This document shows positions 34,201-43,304 of a stretch of 64,000 nucleotides of DNA, one piece after another. Numbering within the stretch: position 1 is the first letter of the stretch; every line of letters begins with the position of its first letter. The stretch comes from Strigamia acuminata (taxonomy: Eukaryota > Arthropoda > Chilopoda > Geophilomorpha > Linotaeniidae). The stretch spans positions 15,566,491 to 15,630,490 of the forward strand of contig OX442317.1 in the NCBI GenBank assembly GCA_949358305.1. Reading direction: 5' to 3'. A program made the translations under genes and the position numbers. Below the pieces are notes generated by a model, which was not told where the DNA came from, made no database searches, and worked only from the letters and a program-made list of their open reading frames with translations.

Positions 34201-37200
34201 AGGGGGAATTCCAGCGCAAGACGGGAAACGAACTTTTTCGCCAGTGCGCCTCAACCAATGCCCACAATTCACTTCATGCAATCACATGAATGGATAGTGG
34301 ATTGTGGGGCAACGGATCATGTGTGCCACGTCCAGGCTTGGTTTCAGGACTTTGTTAAAGTTGTGCCCTTTAACATAGCATTAGGTCAAGGACATTCCGA
34401 AGTTCTAGGAAAGGGCAAAGTCCAGATTATCTCCATGATCAACAACGTAGAATGTGTCGTAAATCTCCAAGATGTGTTGTATGCGCCAAAATTTGAGGCA
34501 AATTTGATTTCAGTGTCAAAAATGGACAAAACTAAACATCACATCCATATTTGGAATGGAGACGTCTGTGTCTACAAATCCGACATTAAACATCCAATGC
34601 TTCGGGCCAAAGAAAAGGGCGGCCTTTACTATGTTGACGGCTTGTGCCCACCTTCAACGTTGATATCAACAGTGGATGTGCCTATTGCGCAGTCGACCGC
34701 TCCGACCCGAACATTAGTCACGACAGAAGAGGATTTCATCCAGTATCCAAGAGCAAAGAAAAAGTCGAAAAATCCTGAACTTTTTACTGATTTTCGGCTC
34801 GAATTCCCTCCTTTGCCAAATGAAATTCCTCCACCTGCACCAATCAAAGTAACCCAGTCCAAGACACCTCCTGTACCTGTTCCTACCAATCCATTACCTC
34901 AAGTCCCATCCTTTGCCGACACATTAAAGGCAATTCCTCCAACTTCCAAACCGAATCTAAAGTCGGCGAATCAAAAGAAAGTTGCAGCGCCTACGGTTAA
35001 AAAGGATGCGACTGGGATATGGCACAGCAGATTGGGGCATCTTCACACCAATGCTATGAAACTTTTGGCCGGAAATGAACAAGTTTATGGAGTGACTCCG
35101 GCAGAAGTAAACAAAGAACTCTCATGTAATCATTGTCGAATTGCGAAATCAACGCGCATTTCTCACAAACCGGATGAACATCCAATATCTACAAAGGCTT
35201 TAGATCTCCTACACATGGACGTGTGGGGAGCTTCAAGAACGACTTCCTACGGAGGCGCGCGTTATGTGTTAACGATTATCGATGACGCCACGCGCTATGC
35301 CTGGATATTTCCGATGGCCCAAAAATCCCAAGTGTTTGGACTCTTTAAGGACTATGTCACACGAATTGAACGAGTGACGGGCAAACGAGTCAAGGCCATC
35401 CGAACAGACCGAGGAGGAGAATTCTTATCAAACGAATTTGACCGCTATTTAAAAGAGACCGGAATTCAGGCCCAAAGGACCAATCCACATAGCCCCGCTA
35501 TGAATGGCACAGCGGAGCGAATAAACCGCACCATGGCGGATTACACGCGTGCCATACTAGATGAAACTGGACTTCCAAACGAACTTTGGGCGGAATTCGC
35601 AGTGACATTCTCGTACATAAAGAACCGGTGTCCTCATTCTCGTCTCAAAAATGAGGTGCCCTATATCCTGTGGCGACGACGTGCTCTTTCGCTCAGACAC
35701 CTGCGCAAGTTAGGCTCCAAGTGCTGGGTTCATCATACAGCGCCCGGCAGGGACAAATTGGATCCACGAGCTTGGGAGGGCTATTTAGTCGGATACGCCA
35801 CGACAACGCGAGGTTATCGCGTCTGGAATCCAACAGATAACAAGGTTATCGAGTCCATTCACGTCAAAATTGACGAACGGCAATCCTACAAACGTTCCAA
35901 CCATTATCGAGGTCCGCAGCAACCGTGGACAGGACCAGATTTGGACCAAACGCATCAAGCGTCGCAAATTTATGAACCATTGCGCATTTCACAACCGCAA
36001 GTGAGATTTGACGACGAGTTGGAATATACCGATTGGCCCAAATTTCCGGATTCGGAAGATGAATGCGATACAGACTATGACTCTGACGATTCAGCTCCGC
36101 CAGGCGCTCAAGCCCGGACACCACCAGGATCTCCAATTAGGATTCCTACACCTGTCCTATCTCCAATAATTTCTCCGGTGATAACTCGAGCGCCAAGCCC
36201 ACTTATCACACCAGGTAATACACCAACTCACACACCGCCAGGAACACCACCAGGTTCACCTCCGAGTTTTGTGAACGCTCGTCGAGGTTCTCGTGGCAAT
36301 GCGCCACAAGCCCATCCAGCAGCGCATCATGGTCCACCTCCAACTGGAGCTGCAACTGCATATAAGTGGCGTTACGTTGGAGGCGATTCAGTGTGTAGAC
36401 ACTGGAAAAGAGAGGAACATTTGCGCAAAGTACAGGAACCTGGCAAATTGAAAACAGATGTTTATTATTTCCCAGAAGCAGGACTCCGACTACGTTCCAG
36501 AGGTGACGTTGAGGAATTCTGTCATATGAATAACATTCCTTATGATCCCGAATTATTTTATTTTGGCAATATGGAATACGAATTAGAGGATCTTCCATTA
36601 CCTCTTCCTAGAGTACACCTGTGTCGTCGTGATCCCACTAGTTACGCAGAGGCTGTGAGATTTCCGGATGCGACCAAATGGCAAGAAGCCATTAATGAAG
36701 AGTTGGACACTTTTGCAAAAAGAGGAGTCTATGAAGAAGTCCCGAAACCGGAAAACACGACGATATTAGGATGCAAATGGCTCTTCAAACTGAAGGAAGA
36801 TGCTTTAGGCAAGCCAGCAAGATATCGCGCCAGATTAGTGGCACAGGGTTTTCGCCAAACGTTAGGAGTAGACTACGATGAAGTCTTTAGCCCTGTTGTC
36901 AATTTTGTTCTCATACGCCTATTCTTCTGCCTGCTAGTAGTGCTTAAAGGGTGGAAGGACGCACACTTAGATGTGAAGTGCGCATACCTATACGGTGATC
37001 TTGCGCATAAGGTGTATATGCGCATTCCAGATGGCGCGACATGTTCAAATCCAAATCATGTATGGCTCCTGATAAAGTCGCTCTACGGACTCCATCAGTC
37101 CGGGCGCCAATGGTTTGAAAAACTGGATCAAACATTGCGCGATTTGGGATTTCGAAGATTACCAGGATGCAACTGTGTATACATATACGGTTTCTCCGCC

Positions 37201-39136
37201 GTAATGCTAGTGTACGTCGATGATATAGTTCTATTCTACGCGACGGATAGCGTCCTGACGCAATTAATTGCTCTCATTAGCACCAAATTCGATGTCGTGA
37301 ATTTAGGACCAATTACAAAACTCTTAGGTGTAGAGTTCATCCGTACTCCCAAAGGAATCTTCATCATCCAACGTGCATACATACAGAAGATTCTTAAGAA
37401 ATTTGAAATTATCGCCGATAAACTCATCAAGGTCCCAGTAACACCAGGAACGACGCTTGTCAAAGGGTCAAAAGAAGATTTGCCAGAATTTCCTTATCGT
37501 TCGTTAATTGGCTCTCTTCTCTTCCTCGCATCGAGGACACGACCTGATATATTATTCTCAGTTATAATGTTGTCACAGTTTAACAATTGCTATAACCACA
37601 CGCACATCAAGGCACTCATGCAGGTTGTGCGCTACGTAGGCAATACTTTGGATTACGCAATTGAACTGTCAAATTGTTCCAATGGACAACTTTGGGGATA
37701 TACTGACGCGTCCTGGGCCACCGAAGTCAGCACTTCTTTGAGTTTCGGCGGGTATATAGCCTATATTGGAAACGTCCCCATCGGATGGAGTTGTCGTAAA
37801 CAAACCAGCGTGGCGTGCTCAACGATGGAGGCGGAGTTTGTCGCCCTCGTTGAGTGCGTCCGTGAACTTTATTGGCTGGATTACGTCTACAGTTCCGTCC
37901 CGATGTTGAATAGATCTTCACCACCTTTAGTGTTCTCCGATGCGCTTTCTTCCATCCAATTCACATCAAATGACGTGGAGAACAGTAAAACGAAACATAT
38001 CCGAGTGAAATTTCATTGGATTCGGGAATGGTACACAGCAGGTGCATTCCAATTGCGCAAAGTCCCCGGATCAATGAACGTGGCAGACATTTTTACCAAA
38101 TGGTTGGGATCATCTCAACTGCGTCTCCTGATTTCCCGGATTTTCAATTTCAACCTATCGTGACATTCTTAATTTAGTTTTACCCGAATTTTGAGGATCA
38201 TCGAGTTCCAGTGGGAATTTTCGGGCTTCCGTAGTGATTAATTTAACAGTACCCGGCTCGATGTTCCGAATTATTATTTCCATTATTATTATTCTATGTA
38301 AAGTTACATTTAATGTTTTTCCCTTAACTTATTCTTTATTTTTGCGGCTATTTGCCATCGAAGGGGGAAATTGTTGTTTATCGATGCCAAACAGTCCTCC
38401 GTACTTGTTTTGCGCATTTCTTAATGTATTACTGCATTATGCAGCCTAGTGTATTTATTAGGATTTATTTCATTATTTAACATTGGGCATAATGCTGCCT
38501 GCATCATGTTAGTATTAGTTTACTTTTTCCAACACCAGATGGTGTCACTTGTATGTTTTTCTCAATCACAATGGCCGCTTGCATGCCAGCAAGCACTCAT
38601 GCATTTTCTCCATCTAAATGGACCAAATTATGTAAGCATTTTCGTTTTTATTAAACATTTAGTTTATTTTACATTGTGTTTGTCACTTATGAGCATTTAG
38701 AGTGCAGTGACTTTATTTTCCACCATTTTCAAGCGCTGGAGGTGCGCGCACGTCATTGCGCTCATATTAGCCGTGTTTTGGCATTTAAACTCGCTTCCAC
38801 ACACAGTATTTCATACTGTGAGCGCACTCCTCTGCTACATAATAGTCCCATAATTTTTTCGCGTTCTATTGTCATGGGCAGCATACATAGGCGGCTGGTG
38901 TATTCGACCGCCACGTTGCACATGAAAACACGAAATTCTTCTGTGTCTTCGTTGACTACTTGAGGTAATTCTTCAAGCAGTAGGTTCGGTTCTTCCGCCT
39001 CAGCCTCAGCGTTTGCGGTAATTACCTGCAAAGCGTTGTTGGCCCTGTCTTGGATCTGGGCGTTAGCTATGTCACTACCCATTTCTTTGACTGGTGGCGG
39101 CTTATCGAACCCTTTGTTAAACCCCTTCTTCTTCAT
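28205..39136 (-). CDS. pol: Element C pol (PR-RT-RNase H-IN), split by Copia D
   Basis: Segments 39136-38845 and 31989-28205 join, after removing Copia D and one TAATA, into 1359 codons without a break. The protease motif L-L-D-S-G-A-D-R-S-F spans the insertion point. Reverse transcriptase follows with T-T-M-D-L-S-K-G-Y-W-Q and Y-L-D-D near 30938-30950; then RNase H (T-D-H-Q-A-L-Q-W-L), an HHCC integrase zinc domain (about 29590-29470), and the core with D in S-V-D-V-M-G, D in I-S-D-N-G-P-Q-F and E in P-V-E-R-L-N-R. The tail is charged. The pol frame is -1 relative to gag and stays open upstream into the gag end, so -1 frameshifting or reinitiation at 39136 are both possible. As it stands it cannot be translated through the Copia. 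Confidence 0.88.
31990..32457 (+). repeat. Element D 5' LTR
   Basis: 468 bp, TGTTG…CTACA. Its last 11 bases (CCTCTGCTACA) nearly match the 3' end of initiator tRNA-Met and pair with the adjacent primer-binding site. Confidence 0.94.
32458..33342 (+). other. Element D leader with primer-binding site
   Basis: Two bases after the LTR, 32460-32477 read TGGTTGCAGAGGATGG and resemble the initiator-Met primer-binding site (TGGTAGCAGAGGATGG) with one mismatch over 16 bases. The remaining ~860 bp is a non-coding leader; small ORFs here have no Copia features. Confidence 0.8.
33343..38163 (+). CDS. gag-pol: Element D Gag-Pol polyprotein (1606 aa)
   Basis: One complete Copia polyprotein. Order with approximate residues: gag core 1-200; CCHC knuckle 235-248 (C-F-N-C-Q-E-F-G-H-Y-A-N-K-C); protease V-D-C-G-A-T-D-H near 318; HHCC zinc domain near 558 (W-H-S-R-L-G-H-L-H); integrase core with D near 624 (H-M-D-V-W-G), D in R-T-D-R-G-G-E-F and E near 722 (G-T-A-E-R-I-N-R); a Pro-rich linker around 925-1005; reverse transcriptase with D-V-K-C-A-Y-L-Y-G and Y-V-D-D near 1290; RNase H from about 1453 (D-A-S-W-A-T, M-E-A-E-F-V-A-L). 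No stop or frameshift. The start is the first ATG in frame and aligns with the start of the related frame in E. Confidence 0.95.
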   Translation: MLKSADGNPGRLPILSVGNYELWQRSMRMVLRSEELWEHVTEEEEVEFLKTAGDKEKKKYKRRKAKALGLIYCSVSEAKKSALDDCKTPKEAWDILANIYAPSSRARQAAMRREFLNLRLEQGEDMADFLGRVDYHVRQMKDIGEITSSDHHAYQYLDLLPREYSQISFTTYHLPNGEFTPKKVSEQLLAEHMRLKAMDSRDIDNSKSPRAYAGEKQQRGRNRSRPSRPLSSVQCFNCQEFGHYANKCPLPPRRDDKNQPTASLQRKPRSSSRKRNKNSNCDDSRPRGNSSARRETNFFASAPQPMPTIHFMQSHEWIVDCGATDHVCHVQAWFQDFVKVVPFNIALGQGHSEVLGKGKVQIISMINNVECVVNLQDVLYAPKFEANLISVSKMDKTKHHIHIWNGDVCVYKSDIKHPMLRAKEKGGLYYVDGLCPPSTLISTVDVPIAQSTAPTRTLVTTEEDFIQYPRAKKKSKNPELFTDFRLEFPPLPNEIPPPAPIKVTQSKTPPVPVPTNPLPQVPSFADTLKAIPPTSKPNLKSANQKKVAAPTVKKDATGIWHSRLGHLHTNAMKLLAGNEQVYGVTPAEVNKELSCNHCRIAKSTRISHKPDEHPISTKALDLLHMDVWGASRTTSYGGARYVLTIIDDATRYAWIFPMAQKSQVFGLFKDYVTRIERVTGKRVKAIRTDRGGEFLSNEFDRYLKETGIQAQRTNPHSPAMNGTAERINRTMADYTRAILDETGLPNELWAEFAVTFSYIKNRCPHSRLKNEVPYILWRRRALSLRHLRKLGSKCWVHHTAPGRDKLDPRAWEGYLVGYATTTRGYRVWNPTDNKVIESIHVKIDERQSYKRSNHYRGPQQPWTGPDLDQTHQASQIYEPLRISQPQVRFDDELEYTDWPKFPDSEDECDTDYDSDDSAPPGAQARTPPGSPIRIPTPVLSPIISPVITRAPSPLITPGNTPTHTPPGTPPGSPPSFVNARRGSRGNAPQAHPAAHHGPPPTGAATAYKWRYVGGDSVCRHWKREEHLRKVQEPGKLKTDVYYFPEAGLRLRSRGDVEEFCHMNNIPYDPELFYFGNMEYELEDLPLPLPRVHLCRRDPTSYAEAVRFPDATKWQEAINEELDTFAKRGVYEEVPKPENTTILGCKWLFKLKEDALGKPARYRARLVAQGFRQTLGVDYDEVFSPVVNFVLIRLFFCLLVVLKGWKDAHLDVKCAYLYGDLAHKVYMRIPDGATCSNPNHVWLLIKSLYGLHQSGRQWFEKLDQTLRDLGFRRLPGCNCVYIYGFSAVMLVYVDDIVLFYATDSVLTQLIALISTKFDVVNLGPITKLLGVEFIRTPKGIFIIQRAYIQKILKKFEIIADKLIKVPVTPGTTLVKGSKEDLPEFPYRSLIGSLLFLASRTRPDILFSVIMLSQFNNCYNHTHIKALMQVVRYVGNTLDYAIELSNCSNGQLWGYTDASWATEVSTSLSFGGYIAYIGNVPIGWSCRKQTSVACSTMEAEFVALVECVRELYWLDYVYSSVPMLNRSSPPLVFSDALSSIQFTSNDVENSKTKHIRVKFHWIREWYTAGAFQLRKVPGSMNVADIFTKWLGSSQLRLLISRIFNFNLS
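38164..38371 (+). other. Element D 3' untranslated region and polypurine tract
   Basis: About 200 A+T-rich bases after the stop; 38361-38371 (aagggggaaat) directly before the 3' LTR is the polypurine tract. Confidence 0.8.
38372..38839 (+). repeat. Element D 3' LTR
   Basis: 468 bp at a constant offset of 6382 from the 5' copy, no difference seen; followed by TAATA. Confidence 0.94.
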
Positions 39137-39159
39137 GAATGGCGCAGACGGTCGAGAAG

Positions 39160-42100
39160 TTATTTCTTCGCCGCCTGCGCTGACTCGTTTTTTGACTCGT
39201 TTTTTGCCATGGCGAGTTTAATCTCTGCCATCTGCTTCATTATTGCGTCAAACTTAGCGTCTTCTTTCGCTGTTCTTGGGCACTCATTGGAATAGTGACC
39301 CGGTTGGTTACACTTAAAACAACGAATATTTGATTTGTCTCTTGGGGCTTCAATCGATTTCTTTTTTTCAGGGTCTACTTTCGATGGTGGCGTGTAATTT
39401 TTTCGAAAATACTTCGGAATTCGGCCGGCATTTGGTTTTAACCTGGCGCGAAATTCTTCTACCGCTCTATCTCGATGGATGAGATGTACTAGCGGTCCTT
39501 CTTCATCGCAACCCGTTGATAGAGTGTCGCGATAACTTCGTATTTCTTCGTCCGTCGAATAATCGTCTTTTTCTTCTTTTTCGTCTGATTTTCCGACATT
39601 TTGTTCGGCTTCCTCCCCCTCCTTGACCTCCTCCAGTGTCGCTTGCATGGCTGACGCTGTCGGTGTCTTTTTAGGGGCGGCCAAAGGGTTGGAAGGCAGC
39701 GTGGATGTCAGTTTGTTTTTTATTTGTAAACCAACGCTAGCTTCTGCCAGCTCCATTATACCGCTAAGATATTCAGTAGGGCGCATAATTTTATCTGTCG
39801 CCCCATATCTTTCCGCACTCAACTTGAGACGGTTAGCGGTTGCTGCTTTCTCCGCTTCTGGTAAAGCGGAATAATACCTCTTCTCGATATCTATCGTGTT
39901 CTCGAACAGGAAGGCGCTCATCTCCTCGTAGCTGCCTCCTGTCGGTGCCCTTTCTTCAAGTAGCACCCGTTGCGAGTACTCCGACAAACCGCCGAGAAAG
40001 AAAAGGTTGAATCCCGTGGCATGAAATTCCATCGGGGCCTTTTCGAACAACAATCTGGCGCGAATGTCGTAATCCATTATGGTTTCACCAGGCATCTGGC
40101 GAAGACCTCGCATCTTTCGGCTCACCTCCTCGGGTGTCTCGCCGTAGCGCAGGTCGAATCTCATTAAAAAGTCGTCCCAATTGACGCCTTTCAATCCTTG
40201 GTACCACTCACGTGCCGAGCCTGTCATTAGCTCGACAATACCGTGGGTGAGCATGTCTCCTACGGTGGCTTTAGTGGCAGTCTTAATTCGAATTACTTCG
40301 TCAAGGAAGCGATCTCCCGCTTTCCATGACCCGTCGAAACGGTTCTGAATATAAAATTGCCACCTAATATTCCCGGTAACACTCATGGTGTCACGTCGGG
40401 AGACAGCGTATTTTTTCTTTACGCGGTCGCCAGTGCTACGATTACGATCGTTTCGTTTGCTCAGATCGATTCCCTCGGCTTTTAACGAGCCAAGCAGGGC
40501 TCTTCCAAGCTCTCCCATCGTATACTGCCGACCCGTCGAATCGGTAAACGCGCTTTGTCGGGGAAGGTCCTGAAACTCCTCCCGTCGGTGGTCGCTATTT
40601 TCCGATCGACGTCGTTTCTCCCTATCGCGCGGAGAGTTGGATCTCTTCCGGCGATTACTTGATTTATCATTTCGTCTGTCGTCGTTGGACGAGGGGTCGG
40701 AGCTGGGGTCGGGAGACGGTGAGCGGCGTGGCGGGTTGCGCCGTGAAGAGTTTGACTCTTTCCGGCCCCTACGACGGTCGTCACGTTCCCTTTCCCTGCG
40801 TTCATCGCGTTCTCTTTCCCTTCGTCTCTCTCCAGAACCTCTCTCCGAATCGTGATGACTGGGTGCATTCGACTCCAGTCCATCCGACGACGAATCACTG
40901 TTTCCGTAGTGATACTGTTGCTGTCCTCTCTCGCGTTGACGTTCCTCCCGTGACGAGGTGCGGTCTTCGGAATGTTTTCTCGAAGGTCCGTCGTCTTTGA
41001 GGATGGGTACCGGCTGTTGCCAGTCGTTACCCCGCGGGTCGTCGCGTTGTCGGCTCGTGTGAGTCTGTTCTTCGTTACGACGCGCGTTGTTCGCATTTAT
41101 TAATCGGTTGATAGCGTTGTTAGTGTTATCGTCTAACGCCATCATGCGAGGTCGAACGCGTTGTTCGGTCGAGACTTCCCGTTTGCGTGGAGTGACTGGC
41201 ACTTCCTTTTTTCGCTCGGGTTTGGGGCTGACCTTCGGCGTGCGCTTCGGGTCGCCTTCTACGCTCTCGTCGGACAATTCGGACGAGCTAACTTCTGGCT
41301 TGCGAACGGATTTTGGTTTGTCTCGTTGCAGCCTAGTCATGAAAGCTTGTTCAGCTTCTTGTTGAGAACGGAATGCATAACGATGTGCATGTAAGGCTCG
41401 ATCAACTATTTCCACCTCTTCTGGAGTGGTTGGAACGCGCTGGGATTTGCCGTACTCGAGAGCTCGCGCTTCTCTTTCCGCCAGCTTCCGCTTTCTCTCG
41501 CGGATGGCTTGTCGGGCCTCATTCTCGGCATCCGCTTCGAATTGAGCGGAATCTACCATTTGTTGAGTGTATGCATCTTCAACAACGGTGATTTCTGGGG
41601 ATAACCTGTGCGCTCTTAAAGCTGCACGTACGATTTGTAATGTTTCGTACACAGTTATTTTTCCCGTTGGCAGAGTGTATCGTACACCTTCTGCCTGTGC
41701 CAACTGCATCGTGTCAACCAATGTGGCCGAGACGCTGTAAGGCTGGCTCGGAACACGCTCAGTATTTGACGCATTGGACTTGTGTCCTTCGGACCTGACC
41801 GAAGCTGGGCGGCTTTGCGTAATTGGCGTGTTTAGTGCCGAATTAGCTGTCGTATTTGAGGCCGTCTTTTGTATCGGAGACGCCGCTTTCGGACTGCCCA
41901 CCTCGGTGTCGTGCGTTAGACGAGGCGATGGGTTACGGGATAAAACCTCGTTTCCGCTCGTCTCGCCGTCACGGTTAGAACGCGGCAGTTTGGAGTGAGA
42001 TTGCTCTTCACCCCGCTCTGTCTCGTCCAATCGCGGCCTCGTCTCGGAACGAGACGGGTGCGATGCCTCCGATGCGCTTCTGCGATCGGGTTTAGGCTTG

Positions 42101-42264
42101 CGCCGTTTTTGCCTCGCTTCGTGCGCTGAGGCTTTGGGTAAGGGACCTCCAGATCGCAAGTGATAGTCGGCGCCTTTACGACTGCCGGCTCTCTTGTTTG
42201 CGTCGGAGTCGGAATCCGTTACTCGGATATTGTCTGCCATTTTTGGGTATGAAAATGATCTCAA
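39160..42264 (-). CDS. gag: Element C gag (1034 aa)
   Basis: Uninterrupted and unusually long for a Gypsy gag. Residues 1-340 are charged and Ser/Pro-rich. Residues about 350-560 are dominated by Arg, Ser, Glu and Asp (RS/RE-like, many R-E-R-E-R and R-D-D-R-R runs). A retrotransposon-gag core follows (motifs G-S-A-R-E-W-Y-Q-G-L and F-D-L-R-Y-G-E-T-P-E-E-V), and a CCHC knuckle (C-F-K-C-N-Q-P-G-H-Y-S-N-E-C) lies near residue 980. The core and knuckle should package RNA and assemble particles; the long RS-like region is an addition of unknown role. The start at 42264 is the first ATG after the leader; a second Met lies eight codons downstream. Confidence 0.9.
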   Translation of the reverse strand: MRSFSYPKMADNIRVTDSDSDANKRAGSRKGADYHLRSGGPLPKASAHEARQKRRKPKPDRRSASEASHPSRSETRPRLDETERGEEQSHSKLPRSNRDGETSGNEVLSRNPSPRLTHDTEVGSPKAASPIQKTASNTTANSALNTPITQSRPASVRSEGHKSNASNTERVPSQPYSVSATLVDTMQLAQAEGVRYTLPTGKITVYETLQIVRAALRAHRLSPEITVVEDAYTQQMVDSAQFEADAENEARQAIRERKRKLAEREARALEYGKSQRVPTTPEEVEIVDRALHAHRYAFRSQQEAEQAFMTRLQRDKPKSVRKPEVSSSELSDESVEGDPKRTPKVSPKPERKKEVPVTPRKREVSTEQRVRPRMMALDDNTNNAINRLINANNARRNEEQTHTSRQRDDPRGNDWQQPVPILKDDGPSRKHSEDRTSSREERQRERGQQQYHYGNSDSSSDGLESNAPSHHDSERGSGERRRERERDERRERERDDRRRGRKESNSSRRNPPRRSPSPDPSSDPSSNDDRRNDKSSNRRKRSNSPRDREKRRRSENSDHRREEFQDLPRQSAFTDSTGRQYTMGELGRALLGSLKAEGIDLSKRNDRNRSTGDRVKKKYAVSRRDTMSVTGNIRWQFYIQNRFDGSWKAGDRFLDEVIRIKTATKATVGDMLTHGIVELMTGSAREWYQGLKGVNWDDFLMRFDLRYGETPEEVSRKMRGLRQMPGETIMDYDIRARLLFEKAPMEFHATGFNLFFLGGLSEYSQRVLLEERAPTGGSYEEMSAFLFENTIDIEKRYYSALPEAEKAATANRLKLSAERYGATDKIMRPTEYLSGIMELAEASVGLQIKNKLTSTLPSNPLAAPKKTPTASAMQATLEEVKEGEEAEQNVGKSDEKEEKDDYSTDEEIRSYRDTLSTGCDEEGPLVHLIHRDRAVEEFRARLKPNAGRIPKYFRKNYTPPSKVDPEKKKSIEAPRDKSNIRCFKCNQPGHYSNECPRTAKEDAKFDAIMKQMAEIKLAMAKNESKNESAQAAKK

Positions 42265-42288
42265 GTTCTATTCGAGTCGTTTAAATCG

Positions 42289-42306
42289 ATCCCGGACAGG
42301 CCCCCA
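42289..42306 (-). promoter_or_regulatory. Element C primer-binding site, tRNA-Pro-like
   Basis: Two bases inside the 5' LTR the minus strand reads TGGGGGCCTGTCCGGGAT. It matches the common tRNA-Pro primer site (TGGGGGCTCGTCCGGGAT, from memory of that site) except for two adjacent bases. Confidence 0.65.
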
Positions 42307-42308
42307 CG

Positions 42309-43304
42309 TGTCGCGCTCAACTCGGTCTGTCGCTGATACGTGGTATGAGTCACTCTCTAATCTCGCAATACCGCTTTGCTCAAGCGGTTACCCAAATAAT
42401 GTGAAACGGCAAACAATGTAAAATGGTAAATATAATAAATGTATTTATTATACGGGAATGTACAGGTAAAAGGTATAAAATATGTAAAGGAATAAGGGTA
42501 AAAGGTAAGGTGTGTGAAGTTGGCGGGAAACTGGTCGAGGTCGTCCTTTGTTGGCGCTCTGGATCCAAGATGGCGTCCGCGTGGCAACGTGGTGTCGTCT
42601 TGGGCCGGCGTGGCAATGAATGGCGTCCTCGTCTCACGTTTCTCGTTCGGTCCTTCGGGCTCACGCTGGTCGGGCGCGAGTGAATGCCTGAAAGGTCTTA
42701 CTTCTGGTCTGTTGTCTAGGTTTAGGGTTTTTTGTAGGTGTCCGGCGATCACACAGCGGCGGACGCTTGGTGGTTCCCGGCGATACACACAGCGGCGGGA
42801 ACGCTCGTCGTGGTTACTGCAATTTAGGCTTGTGCGACCGTTTGTCTGCACAACTCGCTAAATTGGAGTAGGTTTACTATTTCTAGCTGGCTTGCTAAAA
42901 TAGTGTGGTAATCTTGTTTCGCAGGTTACTCTGCGGAGGTTAACACAAATCAATCGTACTCACGTTGAAAGTCCCTTGTCCTAGGTCACTCCTGAAGTCT
43001 TTGTACTTAGGCTTGATCGTTTTAGGACGTTTGGCTTTTACGTGTATCTTGGTTGATTTTTGTGTTGGTTCTGCCCGCTCAGTGCAAGGCGAATTCCTTT
43101 GCACAAAGCGGGGGGTGACAGGTGACTAAAGCCACCCAATAGTGGAGAAGACGAATCTCCCCCACTCCCCCAGGGCAGACGCCCGTCCATTGACTGGAAG
43201 TCAATGCTCTGAGGGAAGGGAGGCGCGCGTGCGACTCCCCCTTTTTACCCGTATGTAGGCCACGAGAGAAACTCTTCGTGCCCCACCCCAGTCGGGTCAC
43301 CACA
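42309..43304 (-). repeat. Element C 5' LTR
   Basis: 996 bp, matching 18156-19151; flanked on the right by the AGTT target duplication within element B pol. Confidence 0.93.

Larger units (their letters stand above)
31990..38839 (+). mobile_element. Element D: intact Copia retrotransposon
   Basis: 6850 bp on the plus strand with two 468-bp LTRs (31990-32457, 38372-38839) that look identical, and the 5-bp duplication TAATA (31985-31989 and 38840-38844). It has a primer-binding site, a single uninterrupted 1606-codon gag-pol frame, a polypurine tract and all catalytic motifs. It is inserted in the protease part of element C pol. This is the most likely currently mobile element in the window. 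Confidence 0.95.
18156..43304 (-). mobile_element. Element C: large Gypsy-type retrotransposon with unknown ORF3
   Basis: Two 996-bp LTRs (18156-19151 and 42309-43304), reading TGTCGCG…CACCACA on the plus strand, flanked by the 4-bp duplication AGTT. The span is 25149 bp, of which 11618 bp are the later Copia insertions D and E with one target copy each, leaving about 13.5 kb. Minus-strand order: 5' LTR, proline-type primer-binding site, gag, pol (PR-RT-RNase H-IN), 1.4-kb spacer, ORF3, polypurine tract, 3' LTR. PR-RT-RH-IN order and the 4-bp duplication place it in the Gypsy superfamily. All three ORFs are open once D and E are subtracted, and I saw no LTR difference, so it inserted recently. 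Confidence 0.92.
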
